64,000 bases of DNA from Azorinus chamasolen. Lineage: Eukaryota; Mollusca; Bivalvia; Cardiida; Solecurtidae. The translations under genes and the position numbers were made by a program. Below the pieces are notes generated by a model that did not search any database, was not told the DNA's origin, and saw only the letters and a list, made by a program, of their open reading frames with translations. The stretch is from NCBI GenBank assembly GCA_963576725.1, contig OY755237.1:50427090-50491089 (forward strand). Reading direction: 5' to 3'. Below are positions 36,301 through 47,830 of this stretch, in pieces. Position 1 is the first letter of the stretch; every line of letters begins with the position of its first letter.

Positions 36301-38765
36301 TATCGGCTGTGTGTATTTTTATAGTATCGGCTGTGTATTTTTTTTAACACAGTATCGGTTATGTAGTTTTACAGCAGCGGCTACGTAGTTTTTATAGAGG
36401 TTATGTAATTTCACAGTAGCAGTTGTGAACTTTTTAATGTAATTTTACAGTAGCAGCTATGTAATCTTACTGTAGCGGCTGTGCAGTTTTACAGTAGCGG
36501 CTGTGCAGTTTTACAGTAGCGGCTGTGTAGTTTTACAGTAGCGACTGTGTAGTTTTACAGTAGCGGCTGTGCAGTTTTACAGTAGCGGCTGTGTAGTTTT
36601 ACAGTAGTGGCTGTGGAGTTTTACAGAGTGGCTGTGTAGTTTTACAGTAGAGGCTGTGTAGTTTTACAGTAGCGGCTGTGTAGTTTTACAGTAGTGGCTG
36701 TGTAGTTTTACAGTAGCGGCTGTGCAGTTTTACAGTAGTGGCTGTGGAGTTTTACAGAGTGGCTGAGTAGTTTTACAGTAGAGGCTATTTAGGTTTACAG
36801 TAGTGGCTGTGCAGTTTTACAGTAGTGGCTGTGTAGTTTTACAGTAGAGGCTGTGTAGTTTTACAGTAGCGGCTGTGTAGTTTTACAGAGTGGCTGTGTA
36901 GTTTTACAGTAGCGGCTGTGTAGTTTTACAGTAGTGGCTGTGTAGATTTACAGTAGCGGCTATGTAGTTTTACAGTAGAGGCTGTGTAGTTTTACAGTAG
37001 TGGCTATTTAGTTTTTACAGTAGCAGCTCTATTTTTTTTACAGTAGTGGCTATGTAGTTTTACAGTAGCGGCTGTGCAGTTTTACAGTAGTGGCTGAGTA
37101 GTTTTACAGTAGCGGCTGTGTAGTTTTACAGTACTGGCTGTGTAGTTTTACAGTAGTGGCTGTGTAGTTTTACAGTAGTGGCTGTGCAGTTTTACAGTAG
37201 TGGCTGTGTAGTTTTACAGTAGCGGCTGTGTAGTTTTACAGTAGCGGCTGTGTAGTTTTACAGTAGTGGCTGTGTAGTTTTACAGTAGTGGCTGTGTAGT
37301 TTTACAGTAGTGGCTGTGCAGTTTTACAGTAGTGGCTGTGCAGTTTTACAGTAGTGGCTGTGTAGTTTTACAGTAGCGGCTGTGCAGTTTTACAGTAGTG
37401 GCTGAGTAGTTATACAGTAGCGGCTGTGTAGTTTTACAGTAGTGGCTGTGTAGTTTTACAGTAGCGGCTGTGTAGTTTTACAGTAGTGGCTGTGCAGTTT
37501 TACAGTAGTGGCTGTGTAGTTTTACAGTAGCGGCTGTGTAGTTTTACAGTAGTGGCTGTGCAGTTTTACAGTAGTGGCTGTGTAGTTTTACAGTAGCGGC
37601 TGTGTAGTTTTACAGTAGTGGCTATTTAGTTTTTACAGTAGCAGCTCTATATTTTTTTTACAGTAATGGCTATGTAGTTTTACAGTAGCGGCTGTGCAGT
37701 TTTACAGTAGTGGCTGTGGAGTTTTACAGTAGTGGCTGAGTAGTTTTACAGTAGCGGCTGTGGAGTTTTACACTAGCGGCTGTGGAGTTTTACAGAGTAG
37801 CTGTGGAGTTTTACAGAGTGGCTGAGTAGTTTTACAGTAGAGGCTATGTAGTTTTACAATATCGGCTGTGTAGTTTTACAGTAGCGGCTGTGTAGTTTTA
37901 CAGTAGTGGATGTGTAGTCTTACAGTAGCGGATGTGTAGTTTTAGAGTTGCGGCTATGTAGTTTTATAGAGGTTATGTAATTTTACAGTAGCAGTTGTGT
38001 ACCTTTTACAGTAGCAGCTATGTAGTTTTATTAGCGGCAATGTAATTGCTGTTTTACATTAGCGATTGTGTATTTTTACAATATCGACTATGTAGTTCTA
38101 CAGCAGCGACTGTGTGTTTTTATAGTAGTGTCTGTGTGGGTTTTACAGTAGCGGCTGTGTATTTTTACAGTAGCGGCTATGTAGTTTTACCGTAGAGGCT
38201 GTGTAGTTTTACAGTAGTGGCTATTTAGTTTTTACAGTAGCAGCTCTATATTTTTTACAGTAATGGCTATGTAGTTTTACAGTAGCGGCTGTGTATTTTT
38301 TACAGTAGCGGCTATGTAGTTTTACAATATCGGCTGTGTAGTTTTACAATATCGACTGTGTAGTTTTACAGTAGCGGCTGTGTAGTTTTACAGTAGCGGC
38401 TGTGTATTTTTGACAGTAGCGGCTGTGCAGTTTTACAGTAGCGGCTATGTAGTTTTATAGAGGTTATGTAATTTTACTTTATAGTAGCGGCTGTGTACTT
38501 TTTACAGTAGCGTCTATGTATTTTTATAGTAGCGGTGTGTTTTAACAGTAGCGGCTGTTTATTTTTATAGTAGCATCTGTGTATTTTTATAGTAGCTGCT
38601 GTATATTTTTACAGTAGCTGTTTTATGTATTTTTACAGTAGCAGTTTTTATGTATTTTTACAGTAGCTGTTGTGTATTTTTACAGTAGGTGTTGTGTAGT
38701 TTTACAATAGCGACTGTGTAGTTTTACAATAGCGGCTGTGTAGTTTTACAATAGCCGTTGCAACT
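33388..38765. repeat. Large minisatellite, 22-bp unit, about 240 copies
   Basis: The unit is GTAGTTTTACAGTAGTGGCT plus GT, 22 bp, with recurring variants: CGGCTGTG, AGGCTATG, a 20-bp form with ACAGAGTGGC, and GTAT or GCAG in place of GTAG. The array is interrupted only by small length changes, with a higher-order duplication inside (about 34870-35290 repeated at 36070-36490, offset about 1.2 kb). The 22-bp period and in-phase TAG exclude coding. Variation rises toward the right end (38000-38765). Confidence 0.95.
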
Positions 38766-38789
38766 GTAATATATACTGGATTATTAATA

Positions 38790-38945
38790 GTATGCAATGT
38801 CCTAGCCATGTAAACCTTGGCCACGTGCTCCATAAATATTCATTAATGAAATTATGATATCATGGATATTAATTAGATTATTATTTTATAATTACATATA
38901 AACAAAGAATGTGTTTGCCATGACAGAAAGAGAGTTATTGAAATA
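38790..38945. repeat. Family B tail remnant
   Basis: CCATAAATATTCATTAATGA, then ATGATATCATGGATATTAATT, quoted in part, without the core hairpin. Confidence 0.4.
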
Positions 38946-39308
38946 CCATGTTCATTACAGTTTGTTTAAATTTTAATTTTCGAAAATTCAGTGGTTCATT
39001 CAAATATAAATGGTAGTAAAATAAAAATTAACATAATTTTTCATTGAAAAACAAAGAGTAATAATGTTGGTGTTCCAAGGTCATTGTGAATGATAATTGC
39101 AGTGCTGCATTTCCTTATGGAGTTCAACATTTATACCATTATGATCATTAAAACTTGCACAAAGTGTCATAGAAAAACTCCAAAACTTTTCCTTAGATAT
39201 GACTGCGAACGACCCGAAAGACGGGCACACAGGCGCACTGACGGATGCACGTTCGACGCAAATACTATATCCCTCTGTCTACGGCTGGGGATAATGATAT
39301 TCAGCTAG

Positions 39309-39350
39309 TTGTGGTTGCGGTGGTGGTGGTGGTGGTGGTGGTTGAAGTTA
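39309..39350. repeat. (GGT)n microsatellite
   Basis: GGTGGTGGTGGTGGTGG run. G-rich on the plus strand, so quadruplex formation is possible. Confidence 0.85.
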
Positions 39351-39529
39351 CACCCGAATAAACTATTTTGCTGTAAACTACTTAAGACTTTAATATACAC
39401 TGAAAGGGATTGTATTTACAGATACTCCACTGGGATAAGTTCTCCATTGTTTTTCATTTTAGCATACATTTCTACAAACAGTAGATTCCCTCTAAAGCGA
39501 CCATTTAATTGACAAAGGTGGGAAACTGA

Positions 39530-39970
39530 AAAACATATATGGTTGCTTAATGCAAGACCGATGAATGCAGAAAGCGCCTATATGAGTTGTCCGCATAACT
39601 TCCATCCTGCATTCAGCAACAATCTGCCTCTACCTCTACAACCAAGATCTATACCCCCTCTTCCGATGGTCGCATTAGAAGGGGTTTTCTACTGTACTTA
39701 AACGATACACTTAGATGATACATGTCATGTCCATTCACTGTAGATTAATTCTGTACTCCATGATTATTATCGTAACGAATGGTACCTTTATGAATGTAAA
39801 TGAACTTTTACACAGTAGAACCTGTTCTAAGCGGTCATTCATTTATTGAACAATTTAAAAAGCAAGTGGTAACTTAATGCAGAACAAAAGTAATGCAGAA
39901 AGCTCCTATAGTCGCTTTCTTCATTACTATTGTCCTGCATTAAGCTACCAACTGCCTTACAGACCCATAA
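39530..39970. repeat. Two MITE family C copies
   Basis: About 39535-39640 (GGTTGCTTAATGCAAGACCG facing CATTCAGCAACAATCTGCC) and 39858-39970 (AGTGGTAACTTAATGCAG facing CTGCATTAAGCTACCAACTG). The second copy is a nearly complete hairpin. Confidence 0.6.
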
Positions 39971-40104
39971 TTAGACGTGTTTTTGATGGCTGCTTTAGAC
40001 AGTTTCTGCTGTTGGAGCTTATGAACAGGAAACTGTTTGACCAGGACAGAATCTGTATAATCATATCTATATGAATGTCGTAAGCAAACAGAGCAGACCC
40101 TGAC

Positions 40105-40434
40105 CAGAAAATTCATATATTATAAACATATATTCAATGTGGATAGATGACTAACGCGGTTAGATTTCCATACCTATATTCAATAGGGATAGATGAATAA
40201 CGTGGTTAGATTTCCATACCGTTATTCAATAGGGATAGATGAATAACGTGGTTAGATTTCCATATCGTTATTCAATATGGATAAATGAATAAAGTGGTAT
40301 GATTTTGTTGCATATATTTCCTAAGGATATACAAATAACCTGATACGATATCTGTCTAACTTCAATAAGAATAAACGAATAGCCTGATTCGACTAATTTA
40401 CCTATTTAAAAGGATCGTATGCCTATGTTTAACC
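40105..40434. repeat. 45-46-bp tandem array, segment 1
   Basis: Units of the type TATTCAATAGGGATAGATGA, then ATAACGTGGTTAGATTTCCA and TACC. Four good copies and several decayed ones. The same unit resumes at 41335, 42121, 48680 and 50781 after insertions. Confidence 0.75.
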
Positions 40435-40454
40435 AGAAATGGTATCAAAGCCAC

Positions 40455-41333
40455 CTGATGCTCGCCTGTTTAAAGTCTAAAATATTGAACACAAAAAAAA
40501 ATCATTCAATTTTCAAATACCAATTTTCATCAATTTAAAAAGATTATCAAACAAAAAAGATACATACTAAATATAAAAGCTCTAATACCAAATATGGAAG
40601 CCCTAGGTCTATTGGTTCCAATGTAATAGGCAGTTAAAGATTTTTGCAAAAGTAGGTCAAAGGTGAAAGTCAGAAGGGTAAAATTGATGGCATGGTCATA
40701 CCAAGTATAGAAGTCCTATGCCCATCGCATCCAATATTATAGGAATTTAAAGATTTTTGCAAACGAAGGTGAAAGGTCAAAGTCAAGGTCACATGGTAAA
40801 AACATTGGTATGGTTGAGTCTTAAGACAGGAAATATACATACAAAGTATGGAAGCCCTATGCCTATTGGTTCCAATGTTATATGCATTTAAAGGCTTTTG
40901 CAAAAGTAGGTCAAATGCGAAGGTTAAGGTCAGAAGGGCAAATATGTTTGCATGGTCATACCAAGTATGGAAGTTCTAGGTACATGTATATTGGTTCCAA
41001 GTTATAGGCACTTACATATTTTTGCAAAAATAGGTGAAATGTCAAGGTCATATGGTAAAAAACATTGGTGTGTTTGAAAAAGTCTTCAGACAGAAAAGAT
41101 ACAAACCAAGTATGGAAGTATATGCATTTAAAAACTTGCAGAAGTAGGTCAAAAGTCAAGGCGCCTCAAATGAACTTCCATACAAAATTTCAGCATCCTG
41201 GTACAAATATCAAGCTTTAAAACAACCCGTCCAAAAAACTTTAACCTTGGCAACGCTCACGCCCACGCTCACGCTCACGTCGGGGGTATAGCATAAGCAC
41301 TACTGTTCTACGAACAGGCGAGCTAAAAATGAT
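40455..41333. mobile_element. TIR element with tandem core of about 150 bp
   Basis: Ends GCTCGCCTGTTTAAAG and CGAACAGGCGAGC are inverted. The core repeats ACCAAGTATGGAAGCCCTA, CTATTGGTTCCAATGT and AAAGTAGGTCAAAGG about four times. The right part has CACGCTCACGCTCACGTCGG. No frame. Confidence 0.7.
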
Positions 41334-41334
41334 A

Positions 41335-41506
41335 AATGAATAAAATGTTGCGATTCACTCCTTATCTTTTACCTGTTCCTATTTCTATTAATAGGCACTG
41401 GCGCAAAATTACCCGTGAGGGTGTGAAGCAGAATAACGAGATAGATAGATTCCTTTACCTATATTATAACTAACGTGGTACAATGAACACGTGATATGAT
41501 TTCCAT
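41335..41506. repeat. 45-46-bp tandem array, segment 2
   Basis: Decayed units (GATAAATGAATAAAATGTTG, TTTACCTATATTATAACTAA, CGTGATATGATTTCCAT) between two inserted elements. Confidence 0.5.
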
Positions 41507-41905
41507 TAGGGATGGAGAATCGGACCCAAATCATAATCGATTATCGAATTGAATCGAACATTTATTATCGATTAAAAATCGATAATTAATCGAAAATACT
41601 TTCAGATATTCTGTGCATGTAAAGCTTGATGTAACAAGCTAATACCTAACTAAGCTTTTGTGTCAACCAAACAGTATGCTGTGACCATTCATTAGAATCA
41701 TCTCGAAGAGACGATGTAGAGGCTTATTATAAAGGTAAAATACTTCATACAGTTGTATTCCCATTAAAACGCCTACGAAAATTACTGCTGCTGCTGTACA
41801 GATTATACAGTCAATAATCGATTATGGCAAAATTACTATCGATAGTAAATCGAAAATACTTTTTCGATCAATCATCGATTATAACCGATTATCGGAACAA
41901 CACTA
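41507..41905. mobile_element. hAT-like MITE with 8-bp target duplication
   Basis: ATTTCCAT flanks both sides exactly (41499-41506 and 41906-41913). Ends TAGGGATGG and the complement of CAACACTA (TAGTGTTG) fit the hAT terminal rule (pyrimidine-A-purine-N-G). Sub-terminal regions are rich in ATCGATTA words in both orientations. 399 bp, non-coding. Confidence 0.8.
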
Positions 41906-42120
41906 ATTTCCATGCCACTATTCTGTATTCTGTCTTTTCGTATCTCTTGTTCCAAGGCCTGATAGATTTGACACTTTACCTGGTGAACATTTATGTAGAA
42001 ATAATGAACTTTAGCTGTCCCATATGAACAGGGGAATGCCTGGCCAAGATTGAAACTGTTTAATCATATCTATGTGAATTTCGTTGGCAAACAGAGCAGG
42101 CCCTGATCAGACAATTTCTA

Positions 42121-42332
42121 TATACCTATATAAAATATGGAAAGTGAATAACGTGGTACGTGGAACAATTTCTATACATGTACCTATATTCAGTAAAGAT
42201 AAATACATGTACATGACGTAAGTACTTACAATTTCCATACATAAATACATGTACATGACGTAAGTACTTACGATTTCCATACATAAATACGTGTACATGA
42301 CGTAAGTACTTACGATTTCCATACATAAATAC
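42121..42332. repeat. 45-46-bp tandem array, segment 3
   Basis: Three near-identical units ACATGTACATGACGTAAGTA plus CTTACGATTTCCATACATAA. Each contains the palindrome GTAAGTACTTAC. Confidence 0.8.
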
Positions 42333-42334
42333 TA

Positions 42335-42476
42335 TTAGTTACACGGTTATTTGGCAGGGTGTACGGGCTGGTATGACCGGGTTAAATCCCGTATTTCCTG
42401 AGGCGTTAGCCGAAGGAAATACGTGGTCTAACCCGGTCATACCAGCCCGTACACCCTGCCAAATTACCGTGTAACG
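42335..42476. repeat. Long palindrome A, about 140 bp
   Basis: GTTACACGGTTATTTGGCAG and the following GGTGTACGGGCTGGTATGAC match the reverse complement of the right arm (GTCATACCAGCCCGTACACC, CTGCCAAATTACCGTGTAAC) with very few mismatches. The loop is about 14 bases. A second copy with a shorter loop is at 48147-48268. Confidence 0.9.
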
Positions 42477-42479
42477 AAT

Positions 42480-44624
42480 TTATTACCAGTCAGAGATCCG
42501 ATTTACCTAATTAAGAAACGAACAACTCTTATTTTGCTGACATTAGATCTCTAATTGTATGACGACATGACAAAGAAAACATGACGTCATCACAGAGCAA
42601 ATATGACGTCGTCTCAGAGCAATTTCGAAAGAGGAATTGAAAGTTCACTTGTTGGCCTGGGTTAGCTTGCCAAGCCGAAGGCCATAGTAGTCATGCCATA
42701 ATTTCAACCCCTGCCCAAACATTTCCGAACTTGTGGTCCAACCCTTTTGCTATTGCTTTATACTGATGTATGAATATGCAATATTGTAATTATGTAAAGA
42801 TAAAAGCAAGCAATAAAATATGATTAAACTAACATTTCCGAAGAAAACCGAGTAAAAGTGCGATTTACCGCTTGCACAAAATGCCAATACGCTTAAGCAA
42901 ATAGATCGGTGAAGTTCCAATTTGTTTGGGCTTCAACATTTAAAGTTTGTTGACATTTACTAATAAAACTTGGTAAAAATGCGATTTTAAGAGTGAAAAA
43001 ACAATGAGTGGGAGTTTGGCATATAAATGCATTATTTCATACCTACAGATTTCTACGCACAGCATAGTGCATATATATAATGCGAAATTGTACGAAAATG
43101 TCCGATTACTTACGGAAACGTTTGGTTGAATTGAACGGAAATGTATGGAGAGCAATAGATAACGCTAAATTCTATTCATTCCATCTATAGATATTGTTGA
43201 GTACTTTTGTGGCCCTGTTGGGTACATTTAACTCATCTCCCCTAGACTATTTTTAGAGACAATCTCAGTCAAGAAAACCTTTAGTATATCGCTTGGAAAG
43301 CGATTTGATGTATCTCTGTATATACAGGATTATCTCCCTTTTTGACTGTTAGTAATAATTCGTTGTGTATCAAAGTTATTTTACTTTTAAACTTCATTTG
43401 TTTGTTTAATACCTTATAAAATTAATCCTTTGTATACATGTATATTCGAATGTGTGAAGCGGTTGGTCAATCGAAATAGTTAATATGAATAAAAAACTGT
43501 TAATATGCTAATTTGCTGAACTTACTTAGATTAATGAAAACTGTATACAAATGCTTAGACTGGGGCAAGTATCAACGATTGCTACTGGTTATTTTGAGGT
43601 AGGAAGCTGCGTCTTGTAAGTAGGGCATCGCCAAGCATCCTGACAACATTTTTGAATTAATCTATCGAAAAGGAGCAGTAACTATAGAAAAGCAGAATTT
43701 TAGAATTGTTCAAAAAGGCGCCAGTAGAAGAGAATTAGTTAATTAAACAAAAGGAACTGCCCAACAAGTGTACATATGTTAGAACGGACGTCTGTCCGTC
43801 CGTTAGTCTGATTTTACTTTGTCCACGCGGTTTCTCCAAAACCTTTGGTCAGATTTATATCGAAACTTTATAGGATTTATCAGCACCATGCCTAGTTGTG
43901 CATATCTTATTCATGTTCCAGTTTGATTTTTTACATGAACAATGTTGTCCGCACTGTTTCTGGAAAACGTTTGGTCATATTTACATGAAACTTCAAGATG
44001 TTGATTAGCACCATGCCTAGTTGTGCATATCTTTTTCCTGTCCCGGCTCGATGATTTTCTGCAGAGTTATGGGACTTTGAATGTTTTACATGGAAAATTT
44101 TGTCTCTGCGGTTTCTCCAAAATCTTTGGTAGGATTTTCCTGAAACTTCATAGGATTGATCAGTGCCATGCCTAGTTGTGTATATATTATTCCTGTTCAA
44201 TGATATTCTGCAGAGTTATTGGACTTTGTATTGTTTACATGGAAAATCAAACCCTAAAACTTCTTGAACACACGATCAACCCTTCTTATGCCCAGGCCTA
44301 CAGCGCCTGCGGCGCTTTGATAAATATTAACGGTAACACGTTGTACTGATAAGCTGAAAGTGTTAAATTGAGGAACGTATGAGGTACATTTTTTTACGTT
44401 TATTATCGATTATTTGGTCGTAATCCATCCAGAATTATTGGAGTAAGGACGATATGAAATTTCGAATCGACGCTAAAAATAAAAACAAAACGAATGACGT
44501 CACGCGTCAAATTTGAATAATTCTGTATTCTCCGTGGAAGCCGCTGAATACGGTACTGTACACCCCGGCAGTTTTTGGCAAACTGACCAATCAAATTCCA
44601 AGAATTTACTCTGACTGGTAATAA
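42480..44624. mobile_element. TIR element, 2.1 kb, next to palindrome A
   Basis: Ends TTATTACCAGTCAGAG and CTCTGACTGGTAATAA are exact inverted copies. A 410-bp relative at 48270-48679 keeps both ends (GATCCGATTTACCTAATTAA on the left, CGAATGACGTCACGCGTCAA on the right) but lacks the centre. The centre here holds a tandem core (43785-44310). No transposase. Confidence 0.75.
43785..44310. repeat. Tandem core of about 150-bp units
   Basis: Three units with CACCATGCCTAGTTGTGCAT, TGCAGAGTTATGGGACTTTG and GGTTTCTCCAAAA, flanked by CGTCCGTCCGTT at the left. Confidence 0.65.
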
Positions 44625-44792
44625 TTAAAGATTGAATTACATTTTGGTTGTGTTCATCGATGTATAAATCCAGACCTGATCACACACAACTTGCATGAAT
44701 TCCGAAGGAATTCATGTAAAAAGTTGTGTGTGATCAGGTCTGGATTTATACATCGATGAACACAATCAAAATGTAATTCAATCTTTATAATT
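44623..44792. repeat. Long palindrome B, about 170 bp
   Basis: AATTAAAGATTGAATTACAT and onward (GTGTTCATCGATGTATAAAT, CCAGACCTGATCACACACAA) are mirrored by TTGTGTGTGATCAGGTCTGG and ATTTATACATCGATGAACAC. The loop is near GAATTCCGAAGGAATTC. It abuts the right end of the 2.1-kb TIR element. Confidence 0.9.
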
Positions 44793-45019
44793 CCACCCAT
44801 CCGTCCTTTAAAACAAATTTGGCATTGGCTATTTTAAGTGCCGTGCGTAGGAATTCAATCAATACACATTCTAACAACTATGTCACTTTGTGTACTGTAT
44901 CCTACGTCATAGATGACGTATCATAGACTGTTCTCAACTATTTTTGACCTAGTTGCAACAAATTGAAGTTAACAATAACTAAAAAGCAATACACAGAATT
45001 ATTTCAACACATGTACTAC

Positions 45020-45380
45020 CTTACTACTTTGTCATATTTCCTCTTAATCGATTAACTTGCACAATCCTCCTTGGAATCGATCTGTATAAGCTCTGAACAT
45101 AGACCAGTGGAATACGTGTCCAGATCCTCAAAATCTCTTGAACAAATCCCTTTTATTTTCAATAAAATGCACTACATGAAAGTTTACGTTTGATATACAG
45201 CCAAGTATTCTCAATTATGTTCAAATCCCGGTGACTGTGCAGGCCAAGAATTGGATCTAAAATATTATTTCTGGCCTGGTAAACAGCTATCCTACCAGCA
45301 CGTTGTCGTCCTGAAATAACTGATTTCACGGGGAGGTGTCTTGTTATTACTGGCAGAGTGGCCATGCCACTTTGACACTA
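45020..45380 (-). pseudogene. Tc1/mariner transposase C-terminal relic
   Basis: The minus strand reads RAGRIAVYQARNNILD, then DLNIIENTWLYIKRKL (the catalytic Glu of the DD34E triad lies in IIENTW). After two in-frame stops it continues WTRIPLVYVQSLYRSIPRRI, then VNRLRGNMTK, the usual transposase C-terminus. The second catalytic Asp (FQDDN) is visible in a neighbouring frame just upstream, so a frameshift separates it from RAGR. The DNA-binding domain and both inverted ends were not found. Confidence 0.75.
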
Positions 45381-45567
45381 AGTCTGGTCTGTAGCCATCG
45401 CTTTGTTTTCTCCAAATCAACACAGGTTATCACTGCCGATCACCACTTTACTTCCATCCGAAAAATAAACAGTTAACCCCACCTCCGATAAATGGAAAAG
45501 TAGTAAAGTCAAGCAGGCAAAGCCACATGCAAGACGCAACCACCACCAAAACACCGATAGACAGCAT

Positions 45568-45601
45568 GACACACACACACACACACAACCACACACCCAA
45601 A

Positions 45602-45632
<31 letters not shown>

Positions 45633-45634
45633 GA
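45568..45634. repeat. (AC)n microsatellite
   Basis: ACACACACACACACACACAC runs on both sides of CCCAAACGCG. It lies in the 3' flank of the Naiad copy. Confidence 0.9.
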
Positions 45635-45639
45635 AATAA

Positions 45640-47830
45640 ACACAGAAAACACCAAAAGACACACAAGAACCAGGGACAAACGTTCCACAACATGAACAAA
45701 CCACAAGCACAAAGACGCAAGGCAAACAAAAGGAAGGGTGACAAAGAGAGTACCGCCTTGGCACGGTCAGCAGCAAAAACACCACTGGGGGTTTAAACCG
45801 GTTTACGGACGTCCTAATCTCACACTTCTCTCAAAGTCACCCTAGCTTTACAAATATTGTAAATAAAGGTATCCCCGCTGGACTTACCCACAACATAGAC
45901 GACGGTGAACACAGGACAACATGTAAAACATAGCATAATAACTGTGACAATCCGTCAAATATGTACTCAATGACTTTGCTGAAGTCAGAGCACCTGCAGG
46001 TAAGCCGTTAAGGGCACGACAGGGAAAAAGTAATACATGAGTCTGGTAAGCTCCTCCTGTATCCAAGTTTAAGAGTATACCATCATAGAGTACTACCCTC
46101 GGCCTGTCATCGCGCAAGCAAAGAGGGAAGCGTAGCTACCGACTGTAAAAGGGTCGATAACCAAACATGCAGTGTGTTGCAATATAATAGGATCATAACC
46201 TTTCTTTTTAAATGTTTTAATGCGTTTTATAAACAAATCATGAAAATGGATATGACCCCGAATTTTCCTAAGTTTGTAAATAACATCCCCATAAAATTCT
46301 GGTTGAGAAATGCCTTGTCGCAGTAACGTCCGTAGATTGCAATTATATTTACTAATGAGAGGTAAATTTCGATAATAAAATTTAGAAAAGGTTTTCCGAA
46401 GTTTGTGATATCTGTAACCTTGCTTAAGAAGTTTATCAGTTATAACTAAATTACGTCTGTTAAAATCTGCAAGCAAAGAACAGGCTCGGGCAAACCTAAT
46501 AAGTTGAGAAATATAAACCCCATAAGATGTAGAACGTGGCACATCCCCATCTAGAAAAGGATAATTAACAATTTTAAAATTAAAATCTTCTCTTTTATCG
46601 TATACTTTGGACGAAACTTTATCATTTGTAATTGAAAGATTCAAATCTAAAAATGAAGCATTAATGTCAGATTGATTTAGCTTTGTTTAAAGACAGTTCT
46701 TTTGGGTAGATTGAAGAAACCATAGTATCAAAATAAGGATTATCTAAATTCAAAATATCGTCTAAATACCTTGAAGTTTTATTAAAAGCATTAACAATAT
46801 CGGTCTGTGTATCAGGTTTTAAGCTAAGCATAAAATCCCTCTCGTAGCAATACAAAAACAAATCTGCAACAAGAGGGGCACAATTTGTACCCATGGGTAT
46901 ACCAACAACTTGACGATATATGGTATCCCCATAACGCACAAATATATTATCTAAAAGAAAGGTAAGAGATCTACAAACATCAAGGCAAGTCCACATTGTG
47001 TAATGTTCAACTTCTGAATTCGAAAAGAATGAACGTTGAACATTACAAGCAATGAACATTTTGTTTTCTCTGGCAAATGTTTTTTCTATTAATTTAATAA
47101 GTTTATCCTTTATAAGATGGTGAGGTAGAGTAGTATAGAGTGTAGAGAAATCATAAGAGCTCAGTAAAGAAATGTTATACTGTTCATTTTCAAGTTTTGT
47201 TAAAACATCATTTGAATTTTTTATGGACCAAAAAACATTAATACCAGAATTTTCATATATTTTATCACAGTAGCGTTTAACATGTTCTTTGATCGTAGTA
47301 AGACAGGACGTCAAAAGTATAGATAATTTAGTAGTGGTACAACAGCTAGAGTTGGCAATAAAACGCGACTTATAAGGGTTTTTGTGTAGTTTCGGAATCC
47401 AGTACAAAGTAGAAAGTTTATGTTGTTTTATGTTAGGACCAGACTTAAAATTATTGCACATTTTTACATGTTCCGAGACTATATCTTTTTCAGGTGTTTG
47501 AACTGTTATATAAGTTTTTGAATCAGTTAGCTCCTTCTTTAAAACATCAACATAATACAATCTTCAAATAATGATTACATTGTTTGATGCCTTGTCAGCA
47601 GGAACAAGAACATAATCTGAATGAAAATTAGAAATGTTTTTTCTTCAAGTAGCGAAATGTAACTCTAGGTCGAGGTGGTAAAAGATGGTAATTTGATTTG
47701 TAAAAAGTTATTCGCGTATCAATAATATCGAAAATACATTTCTTCCAATCCGAAAGGGCATTAAGTTCACCTCGTCCTTTTCTCTCTACACCATGCGAGC
47801 CGCCTGGCTCTGCTGGCTCTTGATATTAAT
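45640..47830 (-). mobile_element. Naiad-type Penelope-like element, copy 2, 5'-truncated
   Basis: Minus strand. About 47800-47570 encodes a degraded segment ending NFHSDYVLVPADKASNNV and III, then TGA at 47566-47564, then RLYYVDVLKKEL. The reverse transcriptase runs open from 47560 to 46667 with YWIPKLHKNPYKSRFIANS, SSYDFSTLYTTLPH (motif A), VGIPMGTNCAPLVADLFLY (motif B) and SRYLDDILN (catalytic DD). One frameshift near 46675 leads to the C-terminal part 46644-46093 (DGDVPRSTSYGVYISQLIRF, then GYDPIILQHTACLV and a stop). The GIY-YIG endonuclease and CxC linker are missing by truncation. 46092-45640 is the 3' untranslated part with AAACCGGTTTAAACCCCCAG. The TGA stands where the family normally has Cys (VPADKA..NN...VC). 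Confidence 0.85.

Noticed and set aside
33388..38765. CRISPR-like array of direct repeats
   Set aside because: Units are contiguous 22-bp repeats without unique spacers, in eukaryotic DNA. This is a minisatellite.
45417..45785. 122-codon minus-strand frame, Cys/Val-rich and membrane-like
   Set aside because: It is produced by reading through the AC microsatellite in the 3' flank of the Naiad copy. Three frames are open there for the same reason.
46060..46095. SECIS-like ATGA...AAA...GGA arrangement just after the Naiad stop
   Set aside because: The distance from ATGA to AAA fits, but the 3' side is too short and only four or five base pairs form. Not enough to call a SECIS element.
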